A stretch of 64,000 nt of DNA, taken from the NCBI GenBank assembly GCA_016712595.1, contig JADJQT010000001.1, forward strand, positions 248,001 to 312,000. Direction: 5' to 3'. This stretch comes from Rhodospirillales bacterium. GTDB taxonomy: Bacteria > Pseudomonadota > Alphaproteobacteria > Rhodospirillales > Defluviicoccaceae. Below are positions 52,471-61,905 of this stretch, in pieces. A model generated the notes under the pieces. That model made no database searches, was not told the DNA's origin, and saw nothing but the letters and a program-made list of their open reading frames with translations. Made by a program: the position numbers and the translations under genes. Position 1 is the stretch's first letter; each line of letters starts with the position of its first letter.

Positions 52471-53178
52471 ATGAGTGACAGTTTTCAGTTTATAGACATC
52501 GTGCTTTTCGCACTCGTCGCTGGCTTTCTGATCCTGCGATTGCGGAGCGTTCTTGGTCGTCGCGACGGTCACGAGAACCGCACCCCAGACCCGTTCGCGC
52601 CAAGACCGAAGCCGGAGCACGCGGGCGAACAAGCGAACGACAAGGTCGTGCGGCTTCCTGAGCGGGGCGAGCGGCCAGGCGAGGCTCCTCCGTCGGCGGA
52701 TGTGCCCGTCACCGGCTCCGACGGGCCGCTCGAGGTCGGATTAACGCAGATTAAGATCGCCGATCCGGCGTTTGATAGCGTCGAGTTCATTTCCGGGGCG
52801 CGAATTGCCTTCGAACTGATCTTGAATGCGTTCGTCGCTGGCGATGAAAAGACCCTCAAGCCGTTGCTCAGTCCCGAAGTCTACGAGAACTTTACGAGTC
52901 CGATTCAAGAAAGACAGGCGTCAGGCCAGCGCCTGGACATCAAGCTCGTCTCGCTGCGGTCTGCCGACATTGTCGAGGCCTATATGGCTGGGCGAACGGC
53001 ACACGTCACGGTTCGCTTTTTGAGCGAGCAGATCTCTGCGACCTACGATGCCGCGGACGCGGTGGTTGACGGCGATCCCAGTGCCGTCACCGAAGTAACG
53101 GACTACTGGACGTTCGCGCGTGATACCCGCTCGCCTGATCCCAACTGGACGCTCGTCGCCACGGATAGCGCCGAATAA
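52471..53178 (+). CDS. timA: Tim44/TimA domain protein
   Basis: 235 residues: an N-terminal membrane segment (FIDIVLFALVAGFLILRLRS), a charged linker and a C-terminal Tim44-like domain (FISGARIAFELILNAFVAGDEKTLKPLLSP, DYWTFARDTRSPDPNWTLV). This is the usual bacterial TimA of Alphaproteobacteria, an inner-membrane protein of unsettled role near the Sec region. It reads away from fxsA. Confidence 0.88.
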   Translation: MSDSFQFIDIVLFALVAGFLILRLRSVLGRRDGHENRTPDPFAPRPKPEHAGEQANDKVVRLPERGERPGEAPPSADVPVTGSDGPLEVGLTQIKIADPAFDSVEFISGARIAFELILNAFVAGDEKTLKPLLSPEVYENFTSPIQERQASGQRLDIKLVSLRSADIVEAYMAGRTAHVTVRFLSEQISATYDAADAVVDGDPSAVTEVTDYWTFARDTRSPDPNWTLVATDSAE

Positions 53179-53353
53179 CTGGCGAATCACCGCCGCCGCC
53201 GCGAGGACTCGGGCCAATCTGCGGCCAGGCTTTACGCAGGACAAATCGCCAGTTCACCAGCACCTTATCCTGGCCTTGAGCTGGATGCTGGACTCATGGT
53301 GCTTTAAACGGACACTTCGATACCAGGTGTCAATGTTCGAGGCGAGCGAGTTC

Positions 53354-54547
53354 ATGGGGGTGCGGGCCGCAGGCGTAAAATCAGCGTGCATTACTCTGAG
53401 TGTCCTGTTCGGCACGCTGGCGCTGGCATCGTGTTCATCTTCGGATCATGCAACGAGTCGATCGTTGGTCTCGGCTCCGGCACCGCAAGCTCCCGGGACC
53501 CTGCCGCCGCGACTGGATCTCTCCCCGGCGCGCTTTGTCGATTTGCCGGACTGGCGCAACGATCAGCATGCCGAAGCGCTGGCCGCTTTGAAGCGATCGT
53601 GCCCTAAGTTCTCCAAGCAAAACCCCGCTCAGCCAGTGGGCTCGGCGTTTACGTTCGGCCGGGCCGGCCAATGGCAGGAACTCTGCGCGGCTGCATTTCT
53701 CGTTCCTGCCGGCAACGGGCCAGCGCGGGCGTTTTTCGAGCGCTGGTTCGTGCCGTACCGCGCGCACGATGGCGTGGACGACATGGGACTGTTCACCGGA
53801 TATTACGAACCGGTGTTGCGTGGCTCCTGGGTTCGAACATCGCGCTACGCTGTGCCCATTTATCGCCTCCCCCCCGAGGCGGCGGCAGGAGCCGCGGGAC
53901 GCAAATCAAGCGGCCCCGCGTTGCCGAGCCGGGCACAGATCGACCGTGGTGCCCTGTCCGGCCGGGGCCTCGAGCTGTTGTGGATCGACGATCCTGTCGA
54001 TGCGTTTTTCTTGCATATCCAAGGATCGGGGATCGTACAAATGCAAGACGGAGCGTTGGTACGCATCGGCTTCGCGGGCAAGAACGGACATCCCTATGTG
54101 CCGATCGGAGCCGAACTCATTCAGCGGGGCGAAATTGCTCGAGAAGACATGTCGATGCAGGCGATCAGGACCTGGCTCGCAGGCCATCCGGGTGAGTCGA
54201 CCAGGCTGATGCAGTCGAACCCGTCGTACGTTTTTTTTGATTTCGTTTCCGGCGATGGGCCGAAGGGGGCCCAAGGTGTCGCCCTGACCGCAGGCAGGAG
54301 CATGGCTGTCGATCCGCAGTTTGTTCCCTATGGCGTGCCGTTGTGGCTCGATACGAGCGATCCCATCGCAAATCAGCCGATGCGCCGCCTTGTCGTGGCG
54401 CAAGATACCGGCGGCGCCATTCGCGGCCCGGTGCGCGGCGATCTCTTCTGTGGCTCCGGTGCAACCGCCGGCGCAACCGCCGGTCTCATGAAGCAGGAAG
54501 GGCGCTGGTACTTGTTGTTGCCAAAGGCCGCCGTCGCCGCGAGCTGA
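53354..54547 (+). CDS. mltA: Membrane-bound lytic murein transglycosylase A
   Basis: 397 residues with lipobox LASC (MGVRAAGVKSACITLSVLFG...). It cuts peptidoglycan between GlcNAc and MurNAc with 1,6-anhydro formation. The MltA domain has FTGYYEPVLRGSW and FFLHIQGSG; the C-terminal 3D domain has GRSMAVDPQFVPYGVPLWL and AQDTGGAIRGPVRGDLFCG with the conserved Asp. An ATG at 53333 is an alternative, seven residues longer. timA is upstream on the same strand. Confidence 0.92.
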   Translation: MGVRAAGVKSACITLSVLFGTLALASCSSSDHATSRSLVSAPAPQAPGTLPPRLDLSPARFVDLPDWRNDQHAEALAALKRSCPKFSKQNPAQPVGSAFTFGRAGQWQELCAAAFLVPAGNGPARAFFERWFVPYRAHDGVDDMGLFTGYYEPVLRGSWVRTSRYAVPIYRLPPEAAAGAAGRKSSGPALPSRAQIDRGALSGRGLELLWIDDPVDAFFLHIQGSGIVQMQDGALVRIGFAGKNGHPYVPIGAELIQRGEIAREDMSMQAIRTWLAGHPGESTRLMQSNPSYVFFDFVSGDGPKGAQGVALTAGRSMAVDPQFVPYGVPLWLDTSDPIANQPMRRLVVAQDTGGAIRGPVRGDLFCGSGATAGATAGLMKQEGRWYLLLPKAAVAAS

Positions 54548-54699
54548 AACCCACCGCGCGGGGGCGTGCGTGCGGCGCGGACCCAAGACCGGCGGTCAAG
54601 CCCAGCGCCCGCACCGGGCGGCCGGCCATTGCGGCGGTATTGAACCCACGGCGAATTTCAGCGATGACACGCGGACAGATACACATTTCATGCCCGCCG

Positions 54700-55311
54700 A
54701 TGAGAACGATATTCGCTAAGGGAACTGGACGCCGGGCGAGTCGCGAACGATCGTTGAGCGCCGAGGATAGCCGGCTGTGGCGCCAAGCCATTGCTGATGT
54801 CGTGCCTCTTGCGCACAAGAGGCCGCAGATGCCTGCCGTCGATGATGCCCAGCCAAAGATTGGCGGCACGAATTCCCGCCTCCCGGCCATGGAGGCGCTG
54901 AAACGGCCGCCATCGTCGCAGCGTCATTTGGCGATCGATCCGCGGCGGAGTGAGCTTGAAAGACGGGTGGCGTTCGACAAACGCGTGCTCACTCGTCTTC
55001 GGCGGGGACAGATGGCACCCGAAGCGTGCATTGACCTGCACTGCTTAAGGCAAGCCGAAGCACACCGGACACTCGATCGTTTCCTTAGCGCCAGTCAGTC
55101 AGCGGGCCGGCGATGCGTTCTTGTCATTACCGGCAAGGGGTATGGCTCCGAAGGCGCGGTCGGCGTGCTGAAATCGATGGTTCCTCAATGGCTCGGCGAG
55201 CAGCCGTATCGTGCTCGCGTCATTGCCTTTGCCCACGCTGGCCCGGCCCACGGAGGCGAAGGCGCGCTCTATATCCTGCTGCGTCGGGCTAAGCGGCACG
55301 ATCAGCTTTGA
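54700..55311 (+). CDS. Smr domain endonuclease-like protein
   Basis: 203 residues. The C-terminal Smr domain shows IDLHCLRQAEAHRTLDRFLS and VITGKGYGSEGAVGVLKSMV, then YRARVIAFAHAGPAHGGEGA. Smr domains nick or cut nucleic acids in mismatch repair or ribosome rescue. The N-terminus has LSAEDSRLWRQAIADVVPL, usual in the alphaproteobacterial form. The ATG at 54700 is chosen; one at 54664 is possible. It follows mltA, a usual pairing. Confidence 0.88.
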   Translation: MRTIFAKGTGRRASRERSLSAEDSRLWRQAIADVVPLAHKRPQMPAVDDAQPKIGGTNSRLPAMEALKRPPSSQRHLAIDPRRSELERRVAFDKRVLTRLRRGQMAPEACIDLHCLRQAEAHRTLDRFLSASQSAGRRCVLVITGKGYGSEGAVGVLKSMVPQWLGEQPYRARVIAFAHAGPAHGGEGALYILLRRAKRHDQL

Positions 55312-55500
55312 TCGCGCCTCGCCGCGCAGCAAGGGCACACCCCACGCGCCATTATAGTGTGAAGGCGGGGACGATGGTGGCGGAAGCGCGACAGGGGTTT
55401 TCAGCCCGCCTTTGGGGCACGGGCGTTTGTTGGCGCGGTAAATCGCCGTGCGTTGCTTGCTGGGGCGTGCGGATCCGCGCTAAGACCAGCGACGTAATTG

Positions 55501-56934
55501 ATGCATTTGGATTTTGACATCGTGCGCTATGTGAGTACCCGCGGCACGGCCCCCGCTCTTTCCTTCGATGATGTCGTGCTTGCTGGGCTTGCCCAGGACG
55601 GCGGCCTTTATGTTCCTGAGACATGGCCGACGCTTTCGCGCGATGCGCTACAGGGCATGCGGCGCCTGTCTTACCCGGAGCGCGCCGCCCGCGTGCTTGC
55701 TCTCTTCGCCCAGCCGTCTCTCAGCGAGGACGAGTTGGCGATGCTGTCAGAGGATGCGTACCGAGCCTTTGATGGCTACCCTGACGTGGCGCCATTAAAG
55801 CAGATCGGTGCCGATGAATGGCTGCTCGAGCTGTTTCATGGCCCCACGCTTGCCTTCAAGGATTTTGCCCTCCAGGTGTTGGGTCGCCTGTTCGACCTCG
55901 TGCTGTCGCGCCGCGGAGAGCGGATCACCATCGTCGGGGCAACCTCGGGAGATACCGGATCGGCGGCGATCGAAGCCTGTCGAGACCGGGATTCGCTCGA
56001 TATCTTCATTCTGCACCCGAAGGATCGGGTTTCGGACGTGCAACGCCGGCAGATGACGACAGTTGAATCACCGAACGTGCATAACATCGCCATCGAGGGC
56101 ACGTTCGACGACTGCCAGGATCTGGTCAAGGCGCTATTCAACGACGCGGAATTCCGTCGCCGCCACCGTCTCGCCGCGGTCAATTCGATAAACTGGGCGC
56201 GGATCGCAGCGCAGATCGTCTATTACGTTCACGCCGTGCTGGACCTGAACGCGGGCGAGCATCCCGTCGCGTTCGCGGTACCGACGGGAAATTTCGGCAA
56301 CGTGTTTGCGGCTTACAGCGCGGCTCGCATGGGACTGCCGATCGAGCAGCTTATCATCGGATCGAACCGCAACGACATCCTGCCACGGTTCTTCGCGACC
56401 GGGCGGATGGAAATCGGCGACGTCTTCCCCACTTTAAGTCCCAGCATGGACATCCAGATTTCCAGCAATTTTGAACGCTTCTTGTTTGAGGTCCTCGATC
56501 GCAACGGGGCCTCGGTTGTGGAGCGGATGGATAGCTTGCGCGCGCAGCGCGGGTTCGAGGTTGATGCCGCTCAGTTCGCCCGCGCGTGCTCGAGTTTCGT
56601 CGCTGCGCGCTTCGACGACGCGCAGACGAAGGAAACGATGCGCGTCCTCTTCGAGGAAACAGGCGAGCTTCTCGATCCGCACACCGCCATCGGCGTCGCT
56701 GCCGGGCGATCTTGGCGGCGCCCGGACGGAGTGCCCCTGGTATCGGTGGCGACGGCGCATCCGGCAAAGTTTCCCGATGCCGTTCAGGCGGCGACGGGGG
56801 TGCGCCCGACCCTACCAAAACGACTCGCTGATTTGATGCGACGAGACGAGCATTACAGCGTGCTGCCGGCCGACGTGGATGCCTTGCGTCAGACGATCGC
56901 GGCAAAAGCAACCACAAAAGGAGCAACGGCATGA
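55501..56934 (+). CDS. thrC: Threonine synthase
   Basis: 477 residues. PLP enzyme converting O-phosphohomoserine to threonine. Motifs: MHLDFDIVRYVSTRG, GPTLAFKDFALQVLGRLF with the PLP Lys, and IVGATSGDTGSAAIEACRDR. It overlaps the M16 peptidase by four bases. It lies 189 bases after the smr gene. Confidence 0.96.
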   Translation: MHLDFDIVRYVSTRGTAPALSFDDVVLAGLAQDGGLYVPETWPTLSRDALQGMRRLSYPERAARVLALFAQPSLSEDELAMLSEDAYRAFDGYPDVAPLKQIGADEWLLELFHGPTLAFKDFALQVLGRLFDLVLSRRGERITIVGATSGDTGSAAIEACRDRDSLDIFILHPKDRVSDVQRRQMTTVESPNVHNIAIEGTFDDCQDLVKALFNDAEFRRRHRLAAVNSINWARIAAQIVYYVHAVLDLNAGEHPVAFAVPTGNFGNVFAAYSAARMGLPIEQLIIGSNRNDILPRFFATGRMEIGDVFPTLSPSMDIQISSNFERFLFEVLDRNGASVVERMDSLRAQRGFEVDAAQFARACSSFVAARFDDAQTKETMRVLFEETGELLDPHTAIGVAAGRSWRRPDGVPLVSVATAHPAKFPDAVQAATGVRPTLPKRLADLMRRDEHYSVLPADVDALRQTIAAKATTKGATA

Positions 56935-58217
56935 CGGGCATCCGCGTCTCGACCCTTAAGAACGGCCTTCGTGTCGCCAGCGATGCGATGGATTCGGTTG
57001 AAACGATCTCCGTTGGCGTTTGGATCGAGGCGGGCAGCCGCTATGAGTCGTCAAGCATCTCCGGCATCTCGCATTTTTTGGAACACATGGTGTTCAAGGG
57101 AACACGGCGGCGCAACGCCCGCGCCATTGCGGAAGAAATCGAGGCGGTCGGCGGCCATCTCAACGCGCATACATCGCGTGAGTACACGGCGTTCTACGCC
57201 AAGATCCTGAAAGAGAACCTATCGCTCGCCATCGATATCATCGCCGATATTCTGCAGGACGCAACGCTCGACAACGGCGAGCTTGGCCGAGAGCGGACGG
57301 TGATCTTGCAGGAGATCATGCAGGCGCAGGACACGCCCGACGATATTATCTTCGACCGCTTCCAGGAAACCGCCTTTCCCCAGCAGGCGCTCGGCCGGCC
57401 GGTGCTTGGCTCGCCCGACCGCATCGAAGCGATGACCCGCGACGTTCTGCAAGGCTATATGCGGGAGCATTATGGCGCGCCGCGGATGATCCTGTCGGCC
57501 GCCGGCCGGGTCGATCACGATACCTTGGTGGCGCTGGCGGAAAAGGCGTTCGATCGCCTACCGCATGCGGTCGGCGCCGAGCGTGAGCCCGCGCGTTATC
57601 GCGGCGGGGACTATCGCGAGGAACGCGACCTGGAGCAGGTGCACATTGTCCTTGGATTCGAGGGGCTTAATTATCGCGATCCCGATTATTACGCGCTGTC
57701 CGTACTGTCGACGCTGCTCGGCGGCGGGATGTCGTCGCGGCTGTTTCAGGAGGCTCGGGAGAAGCGAGGTCTCGTCTACAGCATCTACTCGTTTCCCTCC
57801 TCTTACAGCGATACGGGCGTGTTCGGGATCTATGCCGGCACCGGCGAGGAGGAGGCCGAAAAACTTCTCCCGCTTGTCTGCGAGGAACTCGGAAAACTTG
57901 CGAAGGAGATCGGCGAGGCCGAGATCGACCGGGCGCGGGCACAACTGCGGGCAGGGATGCTCATGTCGCTGGAGAGCACGTCGGCCCGTTGCGAACAGCT
58001 GGCACGGCAACTGATGGTTTTCGGGCGATCCGTTCCCATTGCGGAGAGTGTCGAACGAATTGCCGCAGTCGACCGCTCGGCTGTCGTGCGCACCGCGGAG
58101 CGAATTCTCGTCTCCCCGCCGACTCTCGCCACAATTGGTCCCATCAAGCGGCTTGCTGCGTATTCCGAACTGACCTCGTGGCTGGCTCAGCCAGTTACGG
58201 CCGCCCTAAACGGGTAA
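56931..58217 (+). CDS. M16 family zinc metallopeptidase
   Basis: 428 residues, mitochondrial-processing-peptidase-like. The zinc site HxxEH is GISHFLEHMVFKGT, with the downstream Glu in the GREERTVILQEIMQAQ region. The C-terminal half holds the second pitrilysin-type domain (LGGGMSSRLFQEAREKRGLV). Its substrate is unknown. The start overlaps the thrC stop (ATGA), so expression is coupled. Confidence 0.93.
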   Translation: MTGIRVSTLKNGLRVASDAMDSVETISVGVWIEAGSRYESSSISGISHFLEHMVFKGTRRRNARAIAEEIEAVGGHLNAHTSREYTAFYAKILKENLSLAIDIIADILQDATLDNGELGRERTVILQEIMQAQDTPDDIIFDRFQETAFPQQALGRPVLGSPDRIEAMTRDVLQGYMREHYGAPRMILSAAGRVDHDTLVALAEKAFDRLPHAVGAEREPARYRGGDYREERDLEQVHIVLGFEGLNYRDPDYYALSVLSTLLGGGMSSRLFQEAREKRGLVYSIYSFPSSYSDTGVFGIYAGTGEEEAEKLLPLVCEELGKLAKEIGEAEIDRARAQLRAGMLMSLESTSARCEQLARQLMVFGRSVPIAESVERIAAVDRSAVVRTAERILVSPPTLATIGPIKRLAAYSELTSWLAQPVTAALNG

Positions 58218-58375
58218 TTAACGGCCCGAATGTGACCCAGATCATAAATCTTCGTCTTAGTCTTTCATAAAGTATTTCGCGTTAGACTCGCGACTGTAAC
58301 TCGAATGGGTCGCGCCGCTCGTCGCTCCCGGATATCGGGAGACCTCAAAGAGGCTCCGCGACAGGGGAAACAGTC

Positions 58376-58540
58376 ATGGCAACCTTGGTCGACATGCAAC
58401 GCGTTGTTTTCCGGCACGATTGGTGCGATCTCGCAGAGTGGGTTCGTGCCCTCGACGAACTCGCCGACCTTACGGACAGTGAAATTGAATCGTTGGTGCC
58501 ATCCAGTGCCATCTTGAAACGCGTTCGTGACGCGGCATAG
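58376..58540 (+). CDS. 54-residue small protein
   Basis: An ATG at 58376 with AGGGGA eight bases upstream begins MATLVDMQRVVFRHDWCDLA, continuing to a stop at 58540. It is Leu- and Glu-rich and charged, with a single Cys (WCDLAEW), and has no membrane segment. I recognise no family. It stands alone between the M16 gene and a minus-strand membrane gene. Its good ribosome-binding site supports it. Confidence 0.55.
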   Translation: MATLVDMQRVVFRHDWCDLAEWVRALDELADLTDSEIESLVPSSAILKRVRDAA

Positions 58541-58685
58541 CGCGATCATCGCCACGCCTCACCTCCGGTAGCTGGCCGAGCGACCAAGCGAAGTCCGACA
58601 CCGGCGATGTCGGCGGAGCTTTTTGCGAGGTGATCCGCGACGAAGGGGCTGCGGCCGCAGCGCGCCAGCCCCCCGCCGCATTGGC

Positions 58686-58934
58686 TTATTTGCGAATCAT
58701 CCGGTAGCCGAACAGCAGCAGCAGTGAGCCGAGCACGGCGACAAAAAAGCTGCCAAGATTGAATCCGTCAACGCCGCCAAAGCCAAGTGACGTGGCGATG
58801 AAGCCGCCAATCAGCGCTCCGGCGACGCCAACCAAGATTGTCACAATGAAACCACCCGGGTCCTTGCCCGGCATGATCATTTTTGCGACGAGTCCCGCCA
58901 GCAGGCCAAACACGATCCAAGTCAGTATTCCCAT
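58686..58934 (-). CDS. GlsB/YeaQ/YmgE stress-response membrane protein
   Basis: 82 residues with three membrane segments: MGILTWIVFGLLAGLVAKMI, then the family motif MPGKDPGGFIVTILVGVAGA and a final hydrophobic stretch to YRMIRK. The family is induced by stress in several bacteria and its function is unknown. The start at 58934 is favoured over a longer upstream frame. Confidence 0.9.
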   Translation of the reverse strand: MGILTWIVFGLLAGLVAKMIMPGKDPGGFIVTILVGVAGALIGGFIATSLGFGGVDGFNLGSFFVAVLGSLLLLFGYRMIRK

Positions 58935-59277
58935 TGATCCCTCTCCCACATGATTTCGCTTTGCCCGCCCGCATGGGACGAACATCGGCTGTTGTCGCGG
59001 GTGCTGGACCCGTTACGGCTTCGAAATTCCTTACGGCCAGCCCAGACGATAAGCTCTGCAACCGCAAACGGTCAGCACCGCCAAAAGGTCCACAACACTG
59101 TTGCGTTAAATTCACACTTGCCCCGGGTTTCGCCTGAGGTTCGGTCGTGCGTGCCTGTCCGCCGGGCATGAACACCACACTCAGGCCCGTTCCCGCTCGC
59201 GAGGTGGAGAATACGATTGATCTTCCCCGGTGGCGCATTCAGGGTGAACCGGCCTCGATCGATTCGATGGGGACATC
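58935..59277. other. Intergenic region
   Basis: 343 bases between divergent genes (GlsB-type and phosphatase). It should hold promoters for both. I see no gene or strong repeat. Confidence 0.5.
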
Positions 59278-59880
59278 ATGAATACCGAGATCACGAATCC
59301 GCGCATCTCGCATCCGTTGCTGCCCTACTCGATCACCATTTGTGGCTTGTCCGAGTTGAGATTGCACGCGGATGCGGGGGTCAGCCATGTCATCTCGATC
59401 CTTGATCCGGCGTGGCCGGACCCGCAGGACTTCCACAACTATGGCGCACACACGCGGGTCCTCTGGCGGTTTGACGATGTTGTCAACGCGATCCGCGGCT
59501 ACAGCGAACCGCAGCGGACGCACGTGGAGGCGATCCTTGAACTCGGCGACACGCTGCAGCGCGAGCCGGTAACCAAATTGCTGATTCACTGCCATGCGGG
59601 CGTCTCTCGCTCGACCGCGACCGCGATCATCCTCATGACACAGCGGAACCCGGGACGTGAACAGGAGGCTTTCGATGAGCTCGTTCGTCTACGTCCCCGA
59701 AGCTGGCCGAACGCCCTCATGCTGCGGCATGCCGACGAACTGCTGAGGCGCGAGGGAGCGCTGATCGCCGCGCTTCGCAGACATCAGGCGCAAATCGCCC
59801 GGCATCATCCCGAATTCGCCGAACTGCTCGTGCGATGTGGCCGCGCCCACGAGATCGCGGCGCTGGACGACCGCTGGTAG
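59278..59880 (+). CDS. Tyrosine/dual-specificity phosphatase-like protein
   Basis: 200 residues. The CX5R active-site loop is LLIHCHAGVSRSTATAII, with the nucleophile Cys in HC-HAGVSR-ST. The N-terminal portion (GVSHVISILDP) fits this small phosphatase type, common in Alphaproteobacteria. The substrate is unknown. It lies alone, before ahcY. Confidence 0.8.
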   Translation: MNTEITNPRISHPLLPYSITICGLSELRLHADAGVSHVISILDPAWPDPQDFHNYGAHTRVLWRFDDVVNAIRGYSEPQRTHVEAILELGDTLQREPVTKLLIHCHAGVSRSTATAIILMTQRNPGREQEAFDELVRLRPRSWPNALMLRHADELLRREGALIAALRRHQAQIARHHPEFAELLVRCGRAHEIAALDDRW

Positions 59881-60238
59881 GGGGCGGAAGCGACGGCCAC
59901 CTGTCCCGCGTTCCCACCATCGGACCACCCTGGCGCGCCGCGAGGATGAGGGCCTCACTTGGGATACATGCGGGTCAAGCCGGGGATAATTTGTCCTGTT
60001 GTCCCCGGGACGTGAGTGGTATGGCTCATGCTGAGCCGGGCATGTGTTGCAAATCTGGCTCAGTTCGTAGGGGATCACCGGTGGCGTTTCGAGTAAACAG
60101 GCGCCTTGCGCGCGCGGCCAAGCCGATGGCAAGGCGGGTTTTACACGAGCGGACCACCGCCAGTCTTCCGACGGCGAGCGCGTTCCTCTGGATCAGATAC
60201 GCCCGATCGCGTGTTGGAACCGACCAATGAGAGGCAGG
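59881..60238. other. Intergenic region before ahcY
   Basis: 358 bases. Two weak inverted repeats are visible: GGGGA...TCCCC at about 59983-60008 and GGCTCATGCTGAGCC near 60024. I looked for the conserved GAGGAGCGCUGC core of the SAH riboswitch and did not find it. The last bases GAGGCAGG form the ahcY ribosome-binding site. Confidence 0.45.
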
Positions 60239-61639
60239 ATGACCCGTATTGCCGACTGTATCGTCAAGGACATGGCTCTGGCAGAATGGGGCCGCAAGGA
60301 AATCGAGATCGCTGAAACCGAGATGCCGGGCCTGATGGCGTGCCGGCACGAATTCGGCGAGCAGAAGCCCCTGGCGGGCGCGCGCATTGCCGGCTCCCTG
60401 CACATGACCATTCAGACGGCGGTCCTGATTGAAACGCTCCAGGCGTTGGGCGCCGAAGTTCGCTGGGCGTCGTGCAATATCTTTTCGACTCAGGATCACG
60501 CGGCGGCGGCGATCGCGGCACGCGGCACGCCGGTTTTCGCTGTCAAGGGCGAGACGCTGGAGGAATACTGGGATTACGCTGATCGTATCTTTCACTGGCC
60601 GGATGGCGAGACGGCAAACCTGATCCTCGACGACGGTGGGGACGCAACCTTGTACATTCTCCTCGGCGCCCGTGCCGAGGCTGGCGAAGTTTCTCTCGAT
60701 GATCCGCATTCGGAGGAGGAGGGGTGCCTTTACCGCCAGATCCGCACGCGCATGGCCGCCTCGCCAGGCTGGTTCGCCAACATGAGAGACACCATCCGCG
60801 GCGTCAGCGAGGAAACAACAACCGGAGTCGCCCGCCTCTATCAGCTTAAGGCGCAAGGACTGCTGCCGTTTCCGGCGATCAATGTCAATGACTCGGTCAC
60901 CAAGTCGAAGTTTGACAACAAGTACGGCTGCCGGGAAAGCCTGGTTGACGGGATCCGCAGAGCGACGGACGTAATGATGGCTGGAAAGATCGCCATCGTC
61001 TGTGGCTATGGTGATGTCGGGAAGGGCTCGGCGCAGTCGCTCCGTGGGGCTGGCGCCCGTGTGCAGGTAACGGAGATTGATCCGATCTGTGCGCTGCAGG
61101 CGGTGATGGACGGCTTCGAAGTCGTTACTCTCGATGAAGCCGCGCCAAAGGCCGACATCGTCATTACCGCGACCGGCAATCGCGACGTTGTCACCCTCGA
61201 TCACATGCGCCACTTCAAGGACATGACCATCGTCGGCAACATTGGCCACTTCGATAACGAGATCCAGGTCGCGGCGCTGAAGAATCTTCGCTGGACCAAC
61301 GTCAAACCCCAGGTCGACCTGATTGAGTTCCCGGACGGCAAGCGCATCATCCTGCTGTCCGAAGGCCGCCTGCTCAACCTTGGCAACGCCACAGGTCATC
61401 CGAGCTTCGTGATGTCTGCCAGTTTCACCAATCAGGTTCTCGCGCAGATCGAACTGTGGACCAAGGGCGCGCAGTACGGCAAGGATGTCTATGTGCTGCC
61501 GAAGCATCTCGATGAGCGGGTGGCCGTTCTTCATCTGGAAAAGCTCGGCGTGCGGCTGACGCAGCTTCGCCCGGAACAGGCGGCCTACATCGGTGTTCCG
61601 CTGACCGGCCCGTTCAAGTCCGAGCATTATCGTTACTAA
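60239..61639 (+). CDS. ahcY: Adenosylhomocysteinase
   Basis: 466 residues. NAD-dependent hydrolysis of S-adenosylhomocysteine to homocysteine and adenosine, recycling the methyl cycle. Motifs: AGSLHMTIQTAVLIETLQAL, CNIFSTQDHAAAAI, NVNDSVTKSKFDNKYGCRES, and NAD loop CGYGDVGKGSAQSLRGAGAR. It ends TGPFKSEHYRY, the usual C-terminus. GAGGCAGG precedes the ATG. A stable hairpin follows. Confidence 0.97.
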   Translation: MTRIADCIVKDMALAEWGRKEIEIAETEMPGLMACRHEFGEQKPLAGARIAGSLHMTIQTAVLIETLQALGAEVRWASCNIFSTQDHAAAAIAARGTPVFAVKGETLEEYWDYADRIFHWPDGETANLILDDGGDATLYILLGARAEAGEVSLDDPHSEEEGCLYRQIRTRMAASPGWFANMRDTIRGVSEETTTGVARLYQLKAQGLLPFPAINVNDSVTKSKFDNKYGCRESLVDGIRRATDVMMAGKIAIVCGYGDVGKGSAQSLRGAGARVQVTEIDPICALQAVMDGFEVVTLDEAAPKADIVITATGNRDVVTLDHMRHFKDMTIVGNIGHFDNEIQVAALKNLRWTNVKPQVDLIEFPDGKRIILLSEGRLLNLGNATGHPSFVMSASFTNQVLAQIELWTKGAQYGKDVYVLPKHLDERVAVLHLEKLGVRLTQLRPEQAAYIGVPLTGPFKSEHYRY

Positions 61640-61643
61640 CGTT

Positions 61644-61679
61644 TGAGGCGCCGGCGACTCTTTGTCAGCCGGCGCCTCA
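61644..61679 (+). terminator. GC-rich hairpin after ahcY
   Basis: TGAGGCGCCGGC at 61644-61655 pairs perfectly with GCCGGCGCCTCA at 61668-61679. Inner GAC/GTC adds three more pairs. It begins four bases past the ahcY stop. No U-tract follows, so it may act as a Rho-dependent or transcript-stabilising structure. Confidence 0.6.
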
Positions 61680-61905
61680 CTCCCGCCGTTCAGGGCGGCG
61701 CGGCGGGCCGTTTGTGGAAAAGCCACACTGCGGGCAACGACACGCAGTGTGAACACCCGCGCTGCGACTTTGACGCGTGAACCGCATTTATATTACACTT
61801 GGGAAGACGAGCGGCACGGCGCGCGGCTGAGACGATCACGGCGCCGGGATTGATGTGGCGGCGATCCGCGTCAAGTGATCCGCACCGGCCAGCCAGGGTA
61901 GGCTC

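Noticed and set aside
60060..60238. SAH riboswitch before ahcY
   Set aside because: I looked for the conserved core of the SAH riboswitch and did not find it; the region has only short weak inverted repeats.
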